Origin: Parasporobacterium paucivorans DSM 15970
GTDB taxonomy: Bacteria > Bacillota > Clostridia > Lachnospirales > Lachnospiraceae
Direction: 5' to 3'
Assembly: GCF_900141895.1 (NCBI RefSeq)
Contig: NZ_FQYT01000009.1
Coordinates: 1-64,000, forward strand
DNA length: 64,000 nt
Positions 9,099-15,642 of this stretch are shown here, in pieces; the stretch's first letter is position 1, and every line of letters begins with the position of its first letter. The notes below the pieces were generated by a model, which saw nothing but the letters and a program-made list of their open reading frames with translations, was not told the origin of the DNA and ran no database searches. The position numbers were made by a program, and so were the translations under genes.

Positions 9099-10331
9099 TC
9101 AGCATATCTTGATTTTTCCGCTCAGGTTCTGCATTACCTCTTCCGCTTTTTCCTTCGTGACGTGGCTGTATATATCCATTGTTGTACTAATTTTAGCATG
9201 CCCCATAATCTGCTGGATCGCCTTGATATTGTTTTCGTTCTCACAGAACCTAGTGCAGAATGTATGTCTGAGTGTGTGTGAGGTAAATTTAGGCAGCAGG
9301 ACCGGTGTCCTTTTCTCTTCACTTGCCTTTTTCTGCTCTTGTCTATTATGGGCTTCAACGATACTAATAATAGTTCTATTTAGGCCGCTAATAGTAAATG
9401 GCCTCCCTACATGAGAAGTGAATACAAAGCCACTGTACCCATCTATCTTATAGCTCCTATCAATTCCCATCATGAACTGAGCTTCCTTCTGTTGTATAAG
9501 CTGCTTTCTCAGGTCTTCAATAATTGGGATATATCTATTACTGGATTCCGTTTTAGGTGTAGTGATATAAAAATCATATTTTCCAGTAATCTTTAAATAT
9601 GAAAGTGTATGATTTACATATACAGTGTTATTTTTCAAGTCAACATCATCCCACGTCAACCCTGTTGCTTCTCCAATTCTACACCCAGTCCCCAGCATAA
9701 ATGAGAAAAATGGAAGATATGTTTTATAATAATTACTATTCGAAATAAAGTCAATAAATTTTGCTTGTTCTTCCAGAGTTAATGATATTCTTTTTTGACA
9801 ATCATTCTTTTTAATCTTCTTTAAGGCTCCAGTGCATGGGTTATCAATAATAAGCTTGTCTTCAACCGCATCCTTTAGACAGGTATTCATAATCGCATTG
9901 ATATATTTTAATGTATTATAAGACAAGTTGTGTTTTTTTACTAGTGTTTCATATGTCTGGACTATGTTCGGTCTCTTTATCTTACTTATCTGAAGATTAC
10001 CGATTTCGCTATCCTTGATATATAAATCCCAATAATTTTGATAAGTTGTCCTTGTGGAAATTTTAATACGAGCCTTGTAAAGCGTCAACCACTTTTCAAA
10101 CCAATCATTTAAGGTTATCTTCTCGTAATTCCGGACTACGCCATTCTGTATATCGGCTTCCTTCTGGATCACTCTCTTTTTCAGTTCCCCCAGGTTGCTA
10201 TCGACTAATACATGAGACTTTCCATCAACGCTCTTTCTCCAAATATACCGTAAATCTGTAAGCTGACTAATGTTCTGAGGTAATACAACGCCCCTTTGAT
10301 CCTTTCTACTTGCTTTTTTGTTGGTAGCCAT
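9099..10331 (-). CDS. int: Tyrosine recombinase / phage-type integrase
   Basis: A 410-residue site-specific recombinase. An N-terminal arm-binding region is followed by a core-binding SAM-like domain (~60-165) and the catalytic domain (~185-405). The catalytic residues are visible: R in TGCRIGEATGL, K in TPKTESSNRYIPI, H-x-x-R in HTLRHTFCTRF, H in GHAKISTT and the nucleophile Y in MDIYSHV. Similar in size to Tn916-type integrases. ATG 10331 is preferred over GTG 10340 because GGAG is then 8 nt away. The gene is adjacent to attL, and no terminator separates it from plsX, so read-through into plsX is possible. Confidence 0.95.
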   Translation of the reverse strand: MATNKKASRKDQRGVVLPQNISQLTDLRYIWRKSVDGKSHVLVDSNLGELKKRVIQKEADIQNGVVRNYEKITLNDWFEKWLTLYKARIKISTRTTYQNYWDLYIKDSEIGNLQISKIKRPNIVQTYETLVKKHNLSYNTLKYINAIMNTCLKDAVEDKLIIDNPCTGALKKIKKNDCQKRISLTLEEQAKFIDFISNSNYYKTYLPFFSFMLGTGCRIGEATGLTWDDVDLKNNTVYVNHTLSYLKITGKYDFYITTPKTESSNRYIPIIEDLRKQLIQQKEAQFMMGIDRSYKIDGYSGFVFTSHVGRPFTISGLNRTIISIVEAHNRQEQKKASEEKRTPVLLPKFTSHTLRHTFCTRFCENENNIKAIQQIMGHAKISTTMDIYSHVTKEKAEEVMQNLSGKIKIC

Positions 10332-10396
10332 GATATCCACTCCATTCCCTTATTGTGGCAGGCAGTAAGTGTTACCTACCGCCCACCAATTAATTA

Positions 10397-10990
10397 TCAC
10401 AGTAACTTCAAGTACTCCGGAAGCTTCTTTTCTTTCTGCTCTGGCTCCATATTCATAATATAATCCATGAAGCTCTGTTTCCCCTGATACATTCTCATTA
10501 GCTCCATATTTGACATAAGCTCCACCAGGAAGCGAGAAACGTCCATGTTTCGATAATCCCACAAGAAAGAGAACGAATCACTTCCGATTGGTTTATCTGT
10601 GCCCAGCTCCTTAATTGCCTCCATTGTACTGAAATAATCCTTTACACCGTACCTCTCGCCATCGTATTCCTTGCATATAGGGAAAATCTCCATCAATTCC
10701 GCTGGTGTTAGCAGTCCCATTAAGTCAAGTGTAGCATTCAGTATATCAAGCCGCTTTATGGGGCTTTTTTCGTAAAATGAAATATCATATTCTTCACGCT
10801 TTGCCCGGTTGACCGCTCCGACATATTTGACATTAAGATATACCAGTTTTTTAATATTATCCTTTGTGAGCTCTCCTGATCCGGAATAATTGGCCGCAAA
10901 TCTCACTATGGCTCTTTCGTATATCTCGCATCTCATTTTTGAACTGGAAGGAATAACTTTCTTTTTTGGTCTAAATGCTACTATACCCAT
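10397..10990 (-). CDS. Hypothetical element protein, 197 aa
   Basis: Not recognised. A 197-residue, mostly helical soluble protein with a basic N-terminus (FRPKKKVIPSS) and charged helices; no membrane segment, cysteine cluster or catalytic motif is evident. A good SD (GATAGGGAG) precedes the ATG. It sits between the integrase and a 95-residue protein in the leftward module controlled by the XRE gene at 11.5 kb, a position where mobile islands often carry accessory or regulatory genes. Confidence 0.7.
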   Translation of the reverse strand: MGIVAFRPKKKVIPSSSKMRCEIYERAIVRFAANYSGSGELTKDNIKKLVYLNVKYVGAVNRAKREEYDISFYEKSPIKRLDILNATLDLMGLLTPAELMEIFPICKEYDGERYGVKDYFSTMEAIKELGTDKPIGSDSFSFLWDYRNMDVSRFLVELMSNMELMRMYQGKQSFMDYIMNMEPEQKEKKLPEYLKLL

Positions 10991-11001
10991 AATTACGCTC
11001 C

Positions 11002-11289
11002 CTATCTTGCTTCTCGTATCTGCTCGTGTCTTATACTCATATCATTTTTGAGTTCAGCAATATCTTTTTTAAGTGCAATCATATAATCTGTCGATATATC
11101 CAGAGCGCTTATGATTCTGCCTACTTCAAATTTCATCCGGTCACCAACTTCTAAATAGTTCCCCTGATATTCATCAAACAAGTTTGAAATCATAAAATAT
11201 GCCTTTTCGGCCTTATCCTCTATTAATGTCACTTTGTCAATTGTCTGTGCTAATTCTTTCACTGTCGCTTCTGTTGTTATGCTTTCCAT
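11002..11289 (-). CDS. Hypothetical helical element protein, 95 aa
   Basis: A 95-residue, acidic, predominantly helical protein with heptad-like hydrophobic spacing (VKELAQTIDKVTLIEDKAEK; IALKKDIAELKNDM), suggesting a coiled-coil dimer. Function not recognised. The start codon is preceded by AAGGGAG. It is 12 nt upstream of the 197-residue gene, so the two probably share a transcript. Confidence 0.7.
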   Translation of the reverse strand: MESITTEATVKELAQTIDKVTLIEDKAEKAYFMISNLFDEYQGNYLEVGDRMKFEVGRIISALDISTDYMIALKKDIAELKNDMSIRHEQIREAR

Positions 11290-11312
11290 TGTTTTATATT
11301 CTCCCTTATTAA

Positions 11313-11341
11313 TTGTGCCGGAGCTTAATTTATGTTATAAT
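11313..11341 (+). promoter_or_regulatory. Promoter with extended -10 for a candidate small RNA
   Basis: TTGTGC (11313-11318), 17-bp spacer, then TATAAT (11336-11341) preceded by TGT, giving an extended -10. It points rightward, against the surrounding genes, and lies immediately upstream of a 70-nt segment ending in an intrinsic terminator. Confidence 0.45.
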
Positions 11342-11347
11342 GTTATT

Positions 11348-11417
11348 TAAGAATTATCGGCTTGGTTGTCTGGTTGCGATTGCCTTTTACTTATGCAGAA
11401 GTAGGAGGCTTTTTTAT
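11348..11417 (+). ncRNA. Candidate ~70-nt antisense small RNA
   Basis: From the extended -10 promoter at 11336-11341 the predicted transcript runs to a GCCT..ACTT / AAGT..AGGC hairpin followed by six T (ending about 11416). It has no plausible reading frame of its own. It is complementary to the leftward mRNA between the 20-residue ORF (stop at 11414) and the 95-residue gene, so it could act as a cis antisense RNA. Purely a sequence prediction. Confidence 0.35.
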
Positions 11418-11476
11418 GTTCCTTCCTGCTGCTCCATACGCAGATCTTCCAGTAATTCAATCTGTTCTTTTGTCAT
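11414..11476 (-). CDS. Predicted 20-residue peptide
   Basis: A short reading frame MTKEQIELLEDLRMEQQEGT with an excellent ribosome-binding site (CGAAAGGAGAATGCT before the ATG). The peptide is acidic and helical with no membrane character, so it does not look like a type I toxin. It lies 60 nt downstream of the XRE gene and ends where the convergent candidate small RNA terminates. The quality of the SD is the main support. Confidence 0.4.
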   Translation of the reverse strand: MTKEQIELLEDLRMEQQEGT

Positions 11477-11536
11477 AGCATTCTCCTTTCGTGTCTTTTT
11501 TGTCTTTTTTTGTCTTGCATTATGTGATAAAATTAA

Positions 11537-11731
11537 TCAATTATCTACTTCAGACAAGAGATTAGTTATATCCTGTTTAAATATGTCCTGGAGCTTGATA
11601 ATTACGTCATAAGAAGGTTTTCTTTTTCCATGTTCGATATACTGATATGTTCTTACCGTAACACCCAACATATCGGCTAATTCATCTTGCGTGAGATTCC
11701 TTCCCAAACGTGCTTTTTTAAGATTTAGCAT
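11537..11731 (-). CDS. XRE/Cro-family transcriptional regulator (left switch, leftward)
   Basis: A 64-residue protein consisting of one HTH_3 domain; the helix-turn-helix is in QDELADMLGVTVRTYQYIEH. ATG 11731 is preferred over 11752 because GAAAGGAAGTG precedes it and because 11752 falls inside an operator repeat. It is transcribed from a consensus promoter that contains a palindromic operator in the spacer, so autoregulation is likely. It diverges from the XRE gene at 11834, forming a compact switch. Confidence 0.85.
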   Translation of the reverse strand: MLNLKKARLGRNLTQDELADMLGVTVRTYQYIEHGKRKPSYDVIIKLQDIFKQDITNLLSEVDN

Positions 11732-11750
11732 TGTATCACTTCCTTTCTCC

Positions 11751-11766
11751 ATGTACTATAGTTCAT
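11751..11766. promoter_or_regulatory. Operator O1 of the left switch
   Basis: ATGTACTATAGTTCAT, a near-perfect 16-bp palindrome; the same sequence with one change recurs 30 bp away. It overlaps the predicted transcription start of the leftward XRE gene. Confidence 0.6.
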
Positions 11767-11772
11767 ATGCAC

Positions 11773-11801
11773 ATATTATCATGTACTTTAGTTCATGTCA
11801 A
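11773..11801 (-). promoter_or_regulatory. Promoter of the leftward XRE gene
   Basis: TTGACA (11796-11801), 17-bp spacer, TAATAT (11773-11778) on the minus strand. Operator O2 fills the spacer, so a bound repressor would block RNA polymerase. Confidence 0.75.
11781..11796. promoter_or_regulatory. Operator O2 of the left switch
   Basis: ATGTACTTTAGTTCAT, the second 16-bp palindrome, exactly 30 bp (about three helical turns) from O1. This spacing would let two dimers bind on the same face of the DNA. Confidence 0.6.
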
Positions 11802-11833
11802 CTATATAAATAAAATTGTGAGGTATTGTATTT

Positions 11834-12073
11834 ATGAGCGATTTTGTATCACGTTTAAATGAATTAAGAGCTTCGTCTGCCTCTACAAATAAAGAAATTG
11901 CTGATAGTATTGGTATATCTGTTCGGGGCTTTCAATTCTATCTTAGTGGAACGAAAGAACCCACATTGTCAAAATTGATTGCCTTGGCTGATTTTTTTAA
12001 CGTATCTCTGGAATACCTAACTGGTAGATCAGATAATCCAGAAATAATTAACAGGGTCACAAGTAGAGATTAG
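11834..12073 (+). CDS. XRE-family transcriptional regulator (left switch, rightward)
   Basis: A 79-residue HTH_3 protein with the motif NKEIADSIGISVRGFQFYLSG and a C-terminal LEYLTGRSDNP, both typical of phage and ICE regulators. GTGAGG lies upstream of the ATG. It diverges from the XRE gene at 11537; the ~100-bp intergenic region carries two operators. With the excisionase-like gene that follows it is the only rightward gene pair in this half of the element. Confidence 0.85.
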   Translation: MSDFVSRLNELRASSASTNKEIADSIGISVRGFQFYLSGTKEPTLSKLIALADFFNVSLEYLTGRSDNPEIINRVTSRD

Positions 12074-12092
12074 CAACGTTTCAGAATATTAC

Positions 12093-12326
12093 ATGCCTCA
12101 GATGAAAGGAGTTGCTTTTATAGACTATCCAAAACCGCTAATGAGTATCCGGGAGTTGACTGACATGGGATTTCCGCGCAACACATTACAAGAGTGGGCA
12201 AGGGTTAAAGATGCACCAGTGATCTACTCGGCTGGGGGCGGAAAAGTGTTTTTTAAGACAGCCCAGCTTGACGAATTCGCCAAAGTAATGGCTATAAGGA
12301 CCCGCCGTGGAAAATTTGTGTACTAA
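12093..12326 (+). CDS. Excisionase-like helix-turn-helix protein
   Basis: A 77-residue protein with a winged-helix/excisionase-like core: SIRELTDMGFPRNTLQEWAR (recognition helix) followed by a GGGKVFFKTAQLDEFAKV segment, as in Tn916 Xis-like and MerR-like small proteins. It follows the rightward XRE gene by 19 nt. No convincing SD precedes the first ATG, and an AAAGGAG run lies inside the frame, so the true start is uncertain. Probably directs integrase toward excision, but it could be a regulator. Confidence 0.6.
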   Translation: MPQMKGVAFIDYPKPLMSIRELTDMGFPRNTLQEWARVKDAPVIYSAGGGKVFFKTAQLDEFAKVMAIRTRRGKFVY

Positions 12327-12497
12327 GGAATATCCTAGATGTGATTTCAAATCGCACCTATTGCCAAGCATCCGATAATATGATAAAATCTATAACTGGT
12401 ATCGGCTTGCTGATTACCACATTCGCCCGGTTGGTACTGCCTCAAATCTCCTAGAAATTTTTGTGGCTTGCCTCTGGGCGTTTTGCTATCTACTAAT

Positions 12498-13382
12498 CTA
12501 TTCGCCCATCTGCTTCCGCTCTAATTCAAATAACATGAATGCAGTTCTCTCTGTGCTGCTTGTCCATGTGTTACCGCCTCGCCATGCACTTGCCATAATC
12601 TCCTGGTACTTCTCTTTAAGCTTCCGTGTTGATTTATCCTTGCGGATTTTATTCAATGCCCTGCTCTCTTCTCCCCTGGCTTGTCCGGTAGTCATGCCGA
12701 CTGATTCTCCTGCTGCCTTTAAGGATATATCGCTAAAATATCTCAATATCAATATTTCCTTTTCCGTATCGGTGCAGGCCGTGTCGATTATTGCCATTAA
12801 ATCGGCTTTTAATTCTTCATTAAACAAAGTATCAATCACATTGTCTTCAAGGCTGAAATGGTCGCTCAGAGTGTCACAGAGGCACATATCATCCCCTTCG
12901 ACTTGCAGTGGTGCATCAAGGTAAGCTATTTGTATACGCATAGCAGTATCTTTGATGTTGTCAAGCTGTGCCTGGTTAATATCCAAGTGGCCTTTATATT
13001 CTGCATCTATGGGCTTACGATTGTATTCCCTGAGATAGGCCGCTGTCACTTTGTTATACTTCTGTATGGAGCTGTTCAGGTATCGAGGAATTTTAACATC
13101 ATTGCAATTTTCCAAATAAGAGAATAATGCCTGCCGAATCCACCAGATCGCATAAGTCATAAATAGGCATCCGCTCCCGGCATCGTATTTATCTACTGCA
13201 CTGTGGATTCCCAGAAAGGCCTCCTGCATCAGGTCATCCATTTCAGAATATCCCTGAAATCGTGAGCAGATTTTATATAATAGCTTTTCATTCTGCCTAT
13301 AAAGAGTTTCCATGTTATCCCTTACATTTATGCCCTGCTGAATTTCTGCCACTAGCTCCTCATTTGTTGCCACACGTTCCAT
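12498..13382 (-). CDS. Sigma-70-family RNA polymerase sigma factor, element-encoded
   Basis: A 294-residue sigma factor. Region 2 covers ~28-95 (NEKLLYKICSRFQGYSEMDD, then LMQEAFLGIHSAVDKYD and the WWIRQAL -10-recognition helix), and a degenerate region 3 lies in the middle. Region 4 is near 200-255 (DTEKEILILRYFSDISLKAA and a helix-turn-helix GMTTGQARGEESRALNKIRK). A C-terminal tail of ~40 residues is not part of the usual domain. ATG 13382 has AAGGGGG 6 nt upstream. It is the last gene of the leftward cassette and presumably drives late or host genes from non-housekeeping promoters. Its targets are unknown. Confidence 0.85.
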   Translation of the reverse strand: MERVATNEELVAEIQQGINVRDNMETLYRQNEKLLYKICSRFQGYSEMDDLMQEAFLGIHSAVDKYDAGSGCLFMTYAIWWIRQALFSYLENCNDVKIPRYLNSSIQKYNKVTAAYLREYNRKPIDAEYKGHLDINQAQLDNIKDTAMRIQIAYLDAPLQVEGDDMCLCDTLSDHFSLEDNVIDTLFNEELKADLMAIIDTACTDTEKEILILRYFSDISLKAAGESVGMTTGQARGEESRALNKIRKDKSTRKLKEKYQEIMASAWRGGNTWTSSTERTAFMLFELERKQMGE

Positions 13383-13498
13383 AAACACCCCCTTAAAGTA
13401 ATTTTATAATGTTCCCTTATAACTTTGCTTGCCTATACACAAAAAGCCTTAAATGGGCAAATTATGACGTTGCTATGTACCCACAGTGATTAGGTTGA

Positions 13499-13723
13499 TT
13501 ATAAGCCTGCTTCTGCTTCTGCCCTCTTCTTCGCTCTGTACTTGCGAACACGCTCCCTATTTTTGGCTTTGGCAATTTCCTCGGCACACTCTGGGCAATG
13601 GTCGGATGCATAGACGTTTCCGTTTGTATACACCTTATTGCACACCGGGCAGACTGCATGAGGCATATTTATAAATCCATACTTTTCACTTGGTACCTTC
13701 TTCCAAAAAACGCTATTTGCCAT
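13499..13723 (-). CDS. Small zinc-ribbon protein, 74 aa
   Basis: A 74-residue protein with two CxxC knuckles (CPVCNKVY and HCPECAEEI, ~20 residues apart) forming a probable zinc ribbon, then a strongly basic helix AKNRERVRKYRAKKRAEAEA likely to contact nucleic acid. ATG 13723 is chosen because AGAAAGGAAG precedes it. Function unknown; it belongs to the element's leftward cassette of small nucleic-acid-binding proteins. Confidence 0.7.
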   Translation of the reverse strand: MANSVFWKKVPSEKYGFINMPHAVCPVCNKVYTNGNVYASDHCPECAEEIAKAKNRERVRKYRAKKRAEAEAGL

Positions 13724-13772
13724 GAAATATCGCTTCCTTTCTGTAAAAAATCCTTTATGTTGCAAAATGTTT

Positions 13773-13910
13773 TTATATCCTTCTAAGTATCGTTGTAATG
13801 CTTACCTCGTAGGGGAGCTTGAAAATTGGCTGTGTGTTATAAAAAGGTTGACCGCCGGAAAGCCTACCTAGGATAAGCCATTCAAGGGCTGGGGGAGTAT
13901 GTATTACCAT
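13773..13910 (-). CDS. Predicted 45-residue protein
   Basis: A short frame starting MVIHTPPALEWLILGRLSGG with a strong SD (GGAAGGGTG) before the ATG and ending LRRI. It has a mixed hydrophobic and aromatic composition (LEWLILGRL, QPFYNTQPIF) without a clear transmembrane span. It lies 49 nt upstream of the zinc-ribbon gene. Two still shorter SD-preceded frames overlap or precede it (13882-13953, 23 aa; 13956-13988, 10 aa). A structured leader RNA is an alternative explanation. Confidence 0.35.
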   Translation of the reverse strand: MVIHTPPALEWLILGRLSGGQPFYNTQPIFKLPYEVSITTILRRI

Positions 13911-14183
13911 GTTCACACCCTTCCAAAAAATTCTTATGTTGCCTATGCGACATATTTAAACCCCACCACCGGTACCACGTTCAGCCATCAGCCTTCACAT
14001 GACAGGGGGCTGTAGTGTTTGCACTATCGACACGAACATAAAAATATTTCTGCAATAAATTATTATTATCTGTTGAATAAATCTGTAACGATATCCGCAA
14101 TGCATCAAGGCTCCTGCCTCTGCTCTGCCTTTAAGATAAGGCGGCTGCTAGTCTACCCAACACGCCGCCCATTGTCCTATTGA
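13911..14183. other. Poorly coding gap inside the element cassette
   Basis: About 270 bases between the coiled-coil gene and the 45-residue frame. It holds two tiny minus-strand frames with SD sequences: 23 residues from ATG 13953, and 10 residues from ATG 13988 beginning MAERGTGGGV. The remainder (14000-14183) shows no convincing frame, terminator or promoter. Possible roles are a leader RNA or decayed coding sequence. Confidence 0.4.
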
Positions 14184-14678
14184 TTAATAAGTGTAACTCT
14201 TAGCTACCATCTTCAAGCGTGTAGCCTGTGAGTATGGGTGTCTGTTCAGCTCCTGCCTGAGTTCCTGCACTCTGTCTTCTGCATCCTTCTCTATGGCTTT
14301 GATTTCATCGTGTAACATGCGCTGGTAGTTGGTGTACTCCTTGCCTGCTTCAAGTGCTTCCGGGCTTGCGTTCACATCATCCAGGGATGCTTTGATAATC
14401 CCTTTGAGGTTGGTGTTGTCAATGCTGCGTTCCAGTTTGATTTCCTTCTCGATTGCATCCGCTTTAAGTGTAAGTTCTTTGGTGGCTTCCGGGTCCAGCT
14501 CCATCATGATCTGGTACTGTACCTGTTCGAGATTGAATGAAAGTTCTTCGATTCTCCGGTGTACGATATCCCTTTTATCATCATAGGCTTTCTTTGTTTC
14601 AATAATCTTTTCCAATCTCTTTACATACACCTCGGCGTTGCTTGCTTTGTCCATGTTGAATACTAATTCTTTTTTCAT
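14184..14678 (-). CDS. Coiled-coil element protein, 164 aa
   Basis: A 164-residue highly charged protein that is almost entirely helical, with heptad-like stretches at ~12-60 (VYVKRLEKIIETKKAYDDKR) and ~110-150. It ends in a basic, aromatic tail (RLKMVAKSYTY). No enzymatic motif is visible. ATG 14678 has GAGG 9 nt upstream. It follows the cold-shock-like genes in the same direction. Not recognised as a named family; a structural or scaffold role is only a guess. Confidence 0.7.
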   Translation of the reverse strand: MKKELVFNMDKASNAEVYVKRLEKIIETKKAYDDKRDIVHRRIEELSFNLEQVQYQIMMELDPEATKELTLKADAIEKEIKLERSIDNTNLKGIIKASLDDVNASPEALEAGKEYTNYQRMLHDEIKAIEKDAEDRVQELRQELNRHPYSQATRLKMVAKSYTY

Positions 14679-14711
14679 TTGTGTTATCCTCATTCTTTCT
14701 ATTTGGTGTGG

Positions 14712-14930
14712 TTAGTTTATTGCAACTACGTTAACGGCTTCATTTCCTCGAATGGTTGTTGTCGTGTCATACTCAACGATCATGCCCTCTCTCAGGTCTT
14801 TCCAATCCGGGGTTAATACGTTGGCTGCCTGGAAGCTATAAGCCATAATATACCGGCCTTCTCTTCCTCTCGCTATCAGTCCGAATCCCTTATCTGTTAG
14901 CTTTATGATTCTGCCTATTTCCTTCTGCAT
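14712..14930 (-). CDS. Cold-shock-domain-like small protein, 72 aa
   Basis: A 72-residue protein with the beginning and end of an OB-fold cold-shock domain: EIGRIIKLTDKGFGLIARG matches the G-x-I-x-x-x-x-x-KGFGFI strand pair and EAVNVVAIN the terminal A-x-N-V strand. The central FVH RNA-binding motif of CspA is not conserved (IMAYSF), so binding may differ. ATG 14930 is chosen because the CSD starts there and GAGGG precedes it. It is one of two CSD-type genes in the element's leftward cassette. Confidence 0.6.
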   Translation of the reverse strand: MQKEIGRIIKLTDKGFGLIARGREGRYIMAYSFQAANVLTPDWKDLREGMIVEYDTTTTIRGNEAVNVVAIN

Positions 14931-14947
14931 TGCCGCCCTCTTCTCTC

Positions 14948-15160
14948 TTATACAGTTTTCTTTTTGAGTTCTTCGAGTTGCGCCCATGCCTCGTCCATTG
15001 CGGAAGCTGTGCAGCCTTCCCACTTATCAGACTTCATTTTATTAATTGATTCAATCATAACGGCTTCATTTTCTGTGATATAGCCGCCGGCCTTCTTAAC
15101 CTTTGCCCAGGCTTCAAGCTTAGATATTTCCTGTTTGGTCAATTTCTTTTTAAGATTCAT
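14948..15160 (-). CDS. Hypothetical element protein, 70 aa
   Basis: A 70-residue charged helical protein (KKLTKQEISKLEAWAKVKKA ... AWAQLEELKKKTV). Not recognised. ATG 15160 has AAGGAG 9 nt upstream and overlaps the stop of the tandem cold-shock-domain gene by 11 nt, implying translational coupling. It lies between the two cold-shock-type genes. Confidence 0.65.
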   Translation of the reverse strand: MNLKKKLTKQEISKLEAWAKVKKAGGYITENEAVMIESINKMKSDKWEGCTASAMDEAWAQLEELKKKTV

Positions 15161-15638
15161 TGTCTTCACTCCTTTCTGATTTTATTAACTTTATAGCAAT
15201 GGCTTCAGGTCCTTTTCTACCTTCCACGATATAAAATTGCATTATGTCGCCCTTGCACAGCTCCCTAAATTCGATATCAAGCAAGCTGTCTTGATGGAAG
15301 AACAGCGTTATAGGCCGTTCAGTCCTGTAATCTGCCTTTATAAAGCCGTATTTCCCTTCTGGCGATAGAAAGATAACCATGCCATGCTTTAAGCGTTCTT
15401 CTGGCTCTCTTCCTCGGACTATGTTTACGGCTATGGTGCCCTTCTCGGTATCCATAAGGTTAAATTCAACCGGGCATCCCCTGTAAAGAGTGTCAAAGTC
15501 CTGTGTGTCGCATGAGTGGAAGAAAGCCGATATAAAACCCTCTTCCGGTGTGATATCTGTTACGGCAATAAAGCCATATCCACCTGTTTCCTTTAGTGTC
15601 CGTATCAGTCCGCATCTGACTTCTGTCTGCATCTCCAT
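15150..15638 (-). CDS. Tandem cold-shock-domain protein, 162 aa
   Basis: Two cold-shock-like OB folds in one chain. Domain 1 (~8-78) has GLIRTLKETGGYGFIAV, a FFHSCDT RNA-binding strand and a closing GTIAVNIV. Domain 2 (~85-152) has GMVIFLSPEGKYGFIKAD, LFFHQDSL and EGRKGPEAIAIKLI. The F-F-H motifs correspond to the RNP2 region of CspA, so single-stranded RNA or DNA binding is likely. Most bacterial Csp proteins have a single domain, so the duplication is unusual. It starts 4 nt after the bS21-like gene and overlaps the next gene. Confidence 0.7.
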   Translation of the reverse strand: MEMQTEVRCGLIRTLKETGGYGFIAVTDITPEEGFISAFFHSCDTQDFDTLYRGCPVEFNLMDTEKGTIAVNIVRGREPEERLKHGMVIFLSPEGKYGFIKADYRTERPITLFFHQDSLLDIEFRELCKGDIMQFYIVEGRKGPEAIAIKLIKSERSEDNES

Positions 15639-15642
15639 TTCA

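Noticed and set aside
10350-10562. A 70-residue frame between the integrase and the 197-residue gene
   Set aside because: It lies almost wholly inside the 197-residue gene in another frame and lacks an SD.
12384-12458. A 24-codon hydrophobic plus-strand frame (MIKSITGIGLLITTFARLVL...)
   Set aside because: No ribosome-binding site and no promoter; it is convergent with the sigma-factor gene and likely chance.
13911-14183. Known riboswitch or T-box in the cassette gap
   Set aside because: No recognisable aptamer core, T-box motif or terminator/antiterminator pair could be found by eye.
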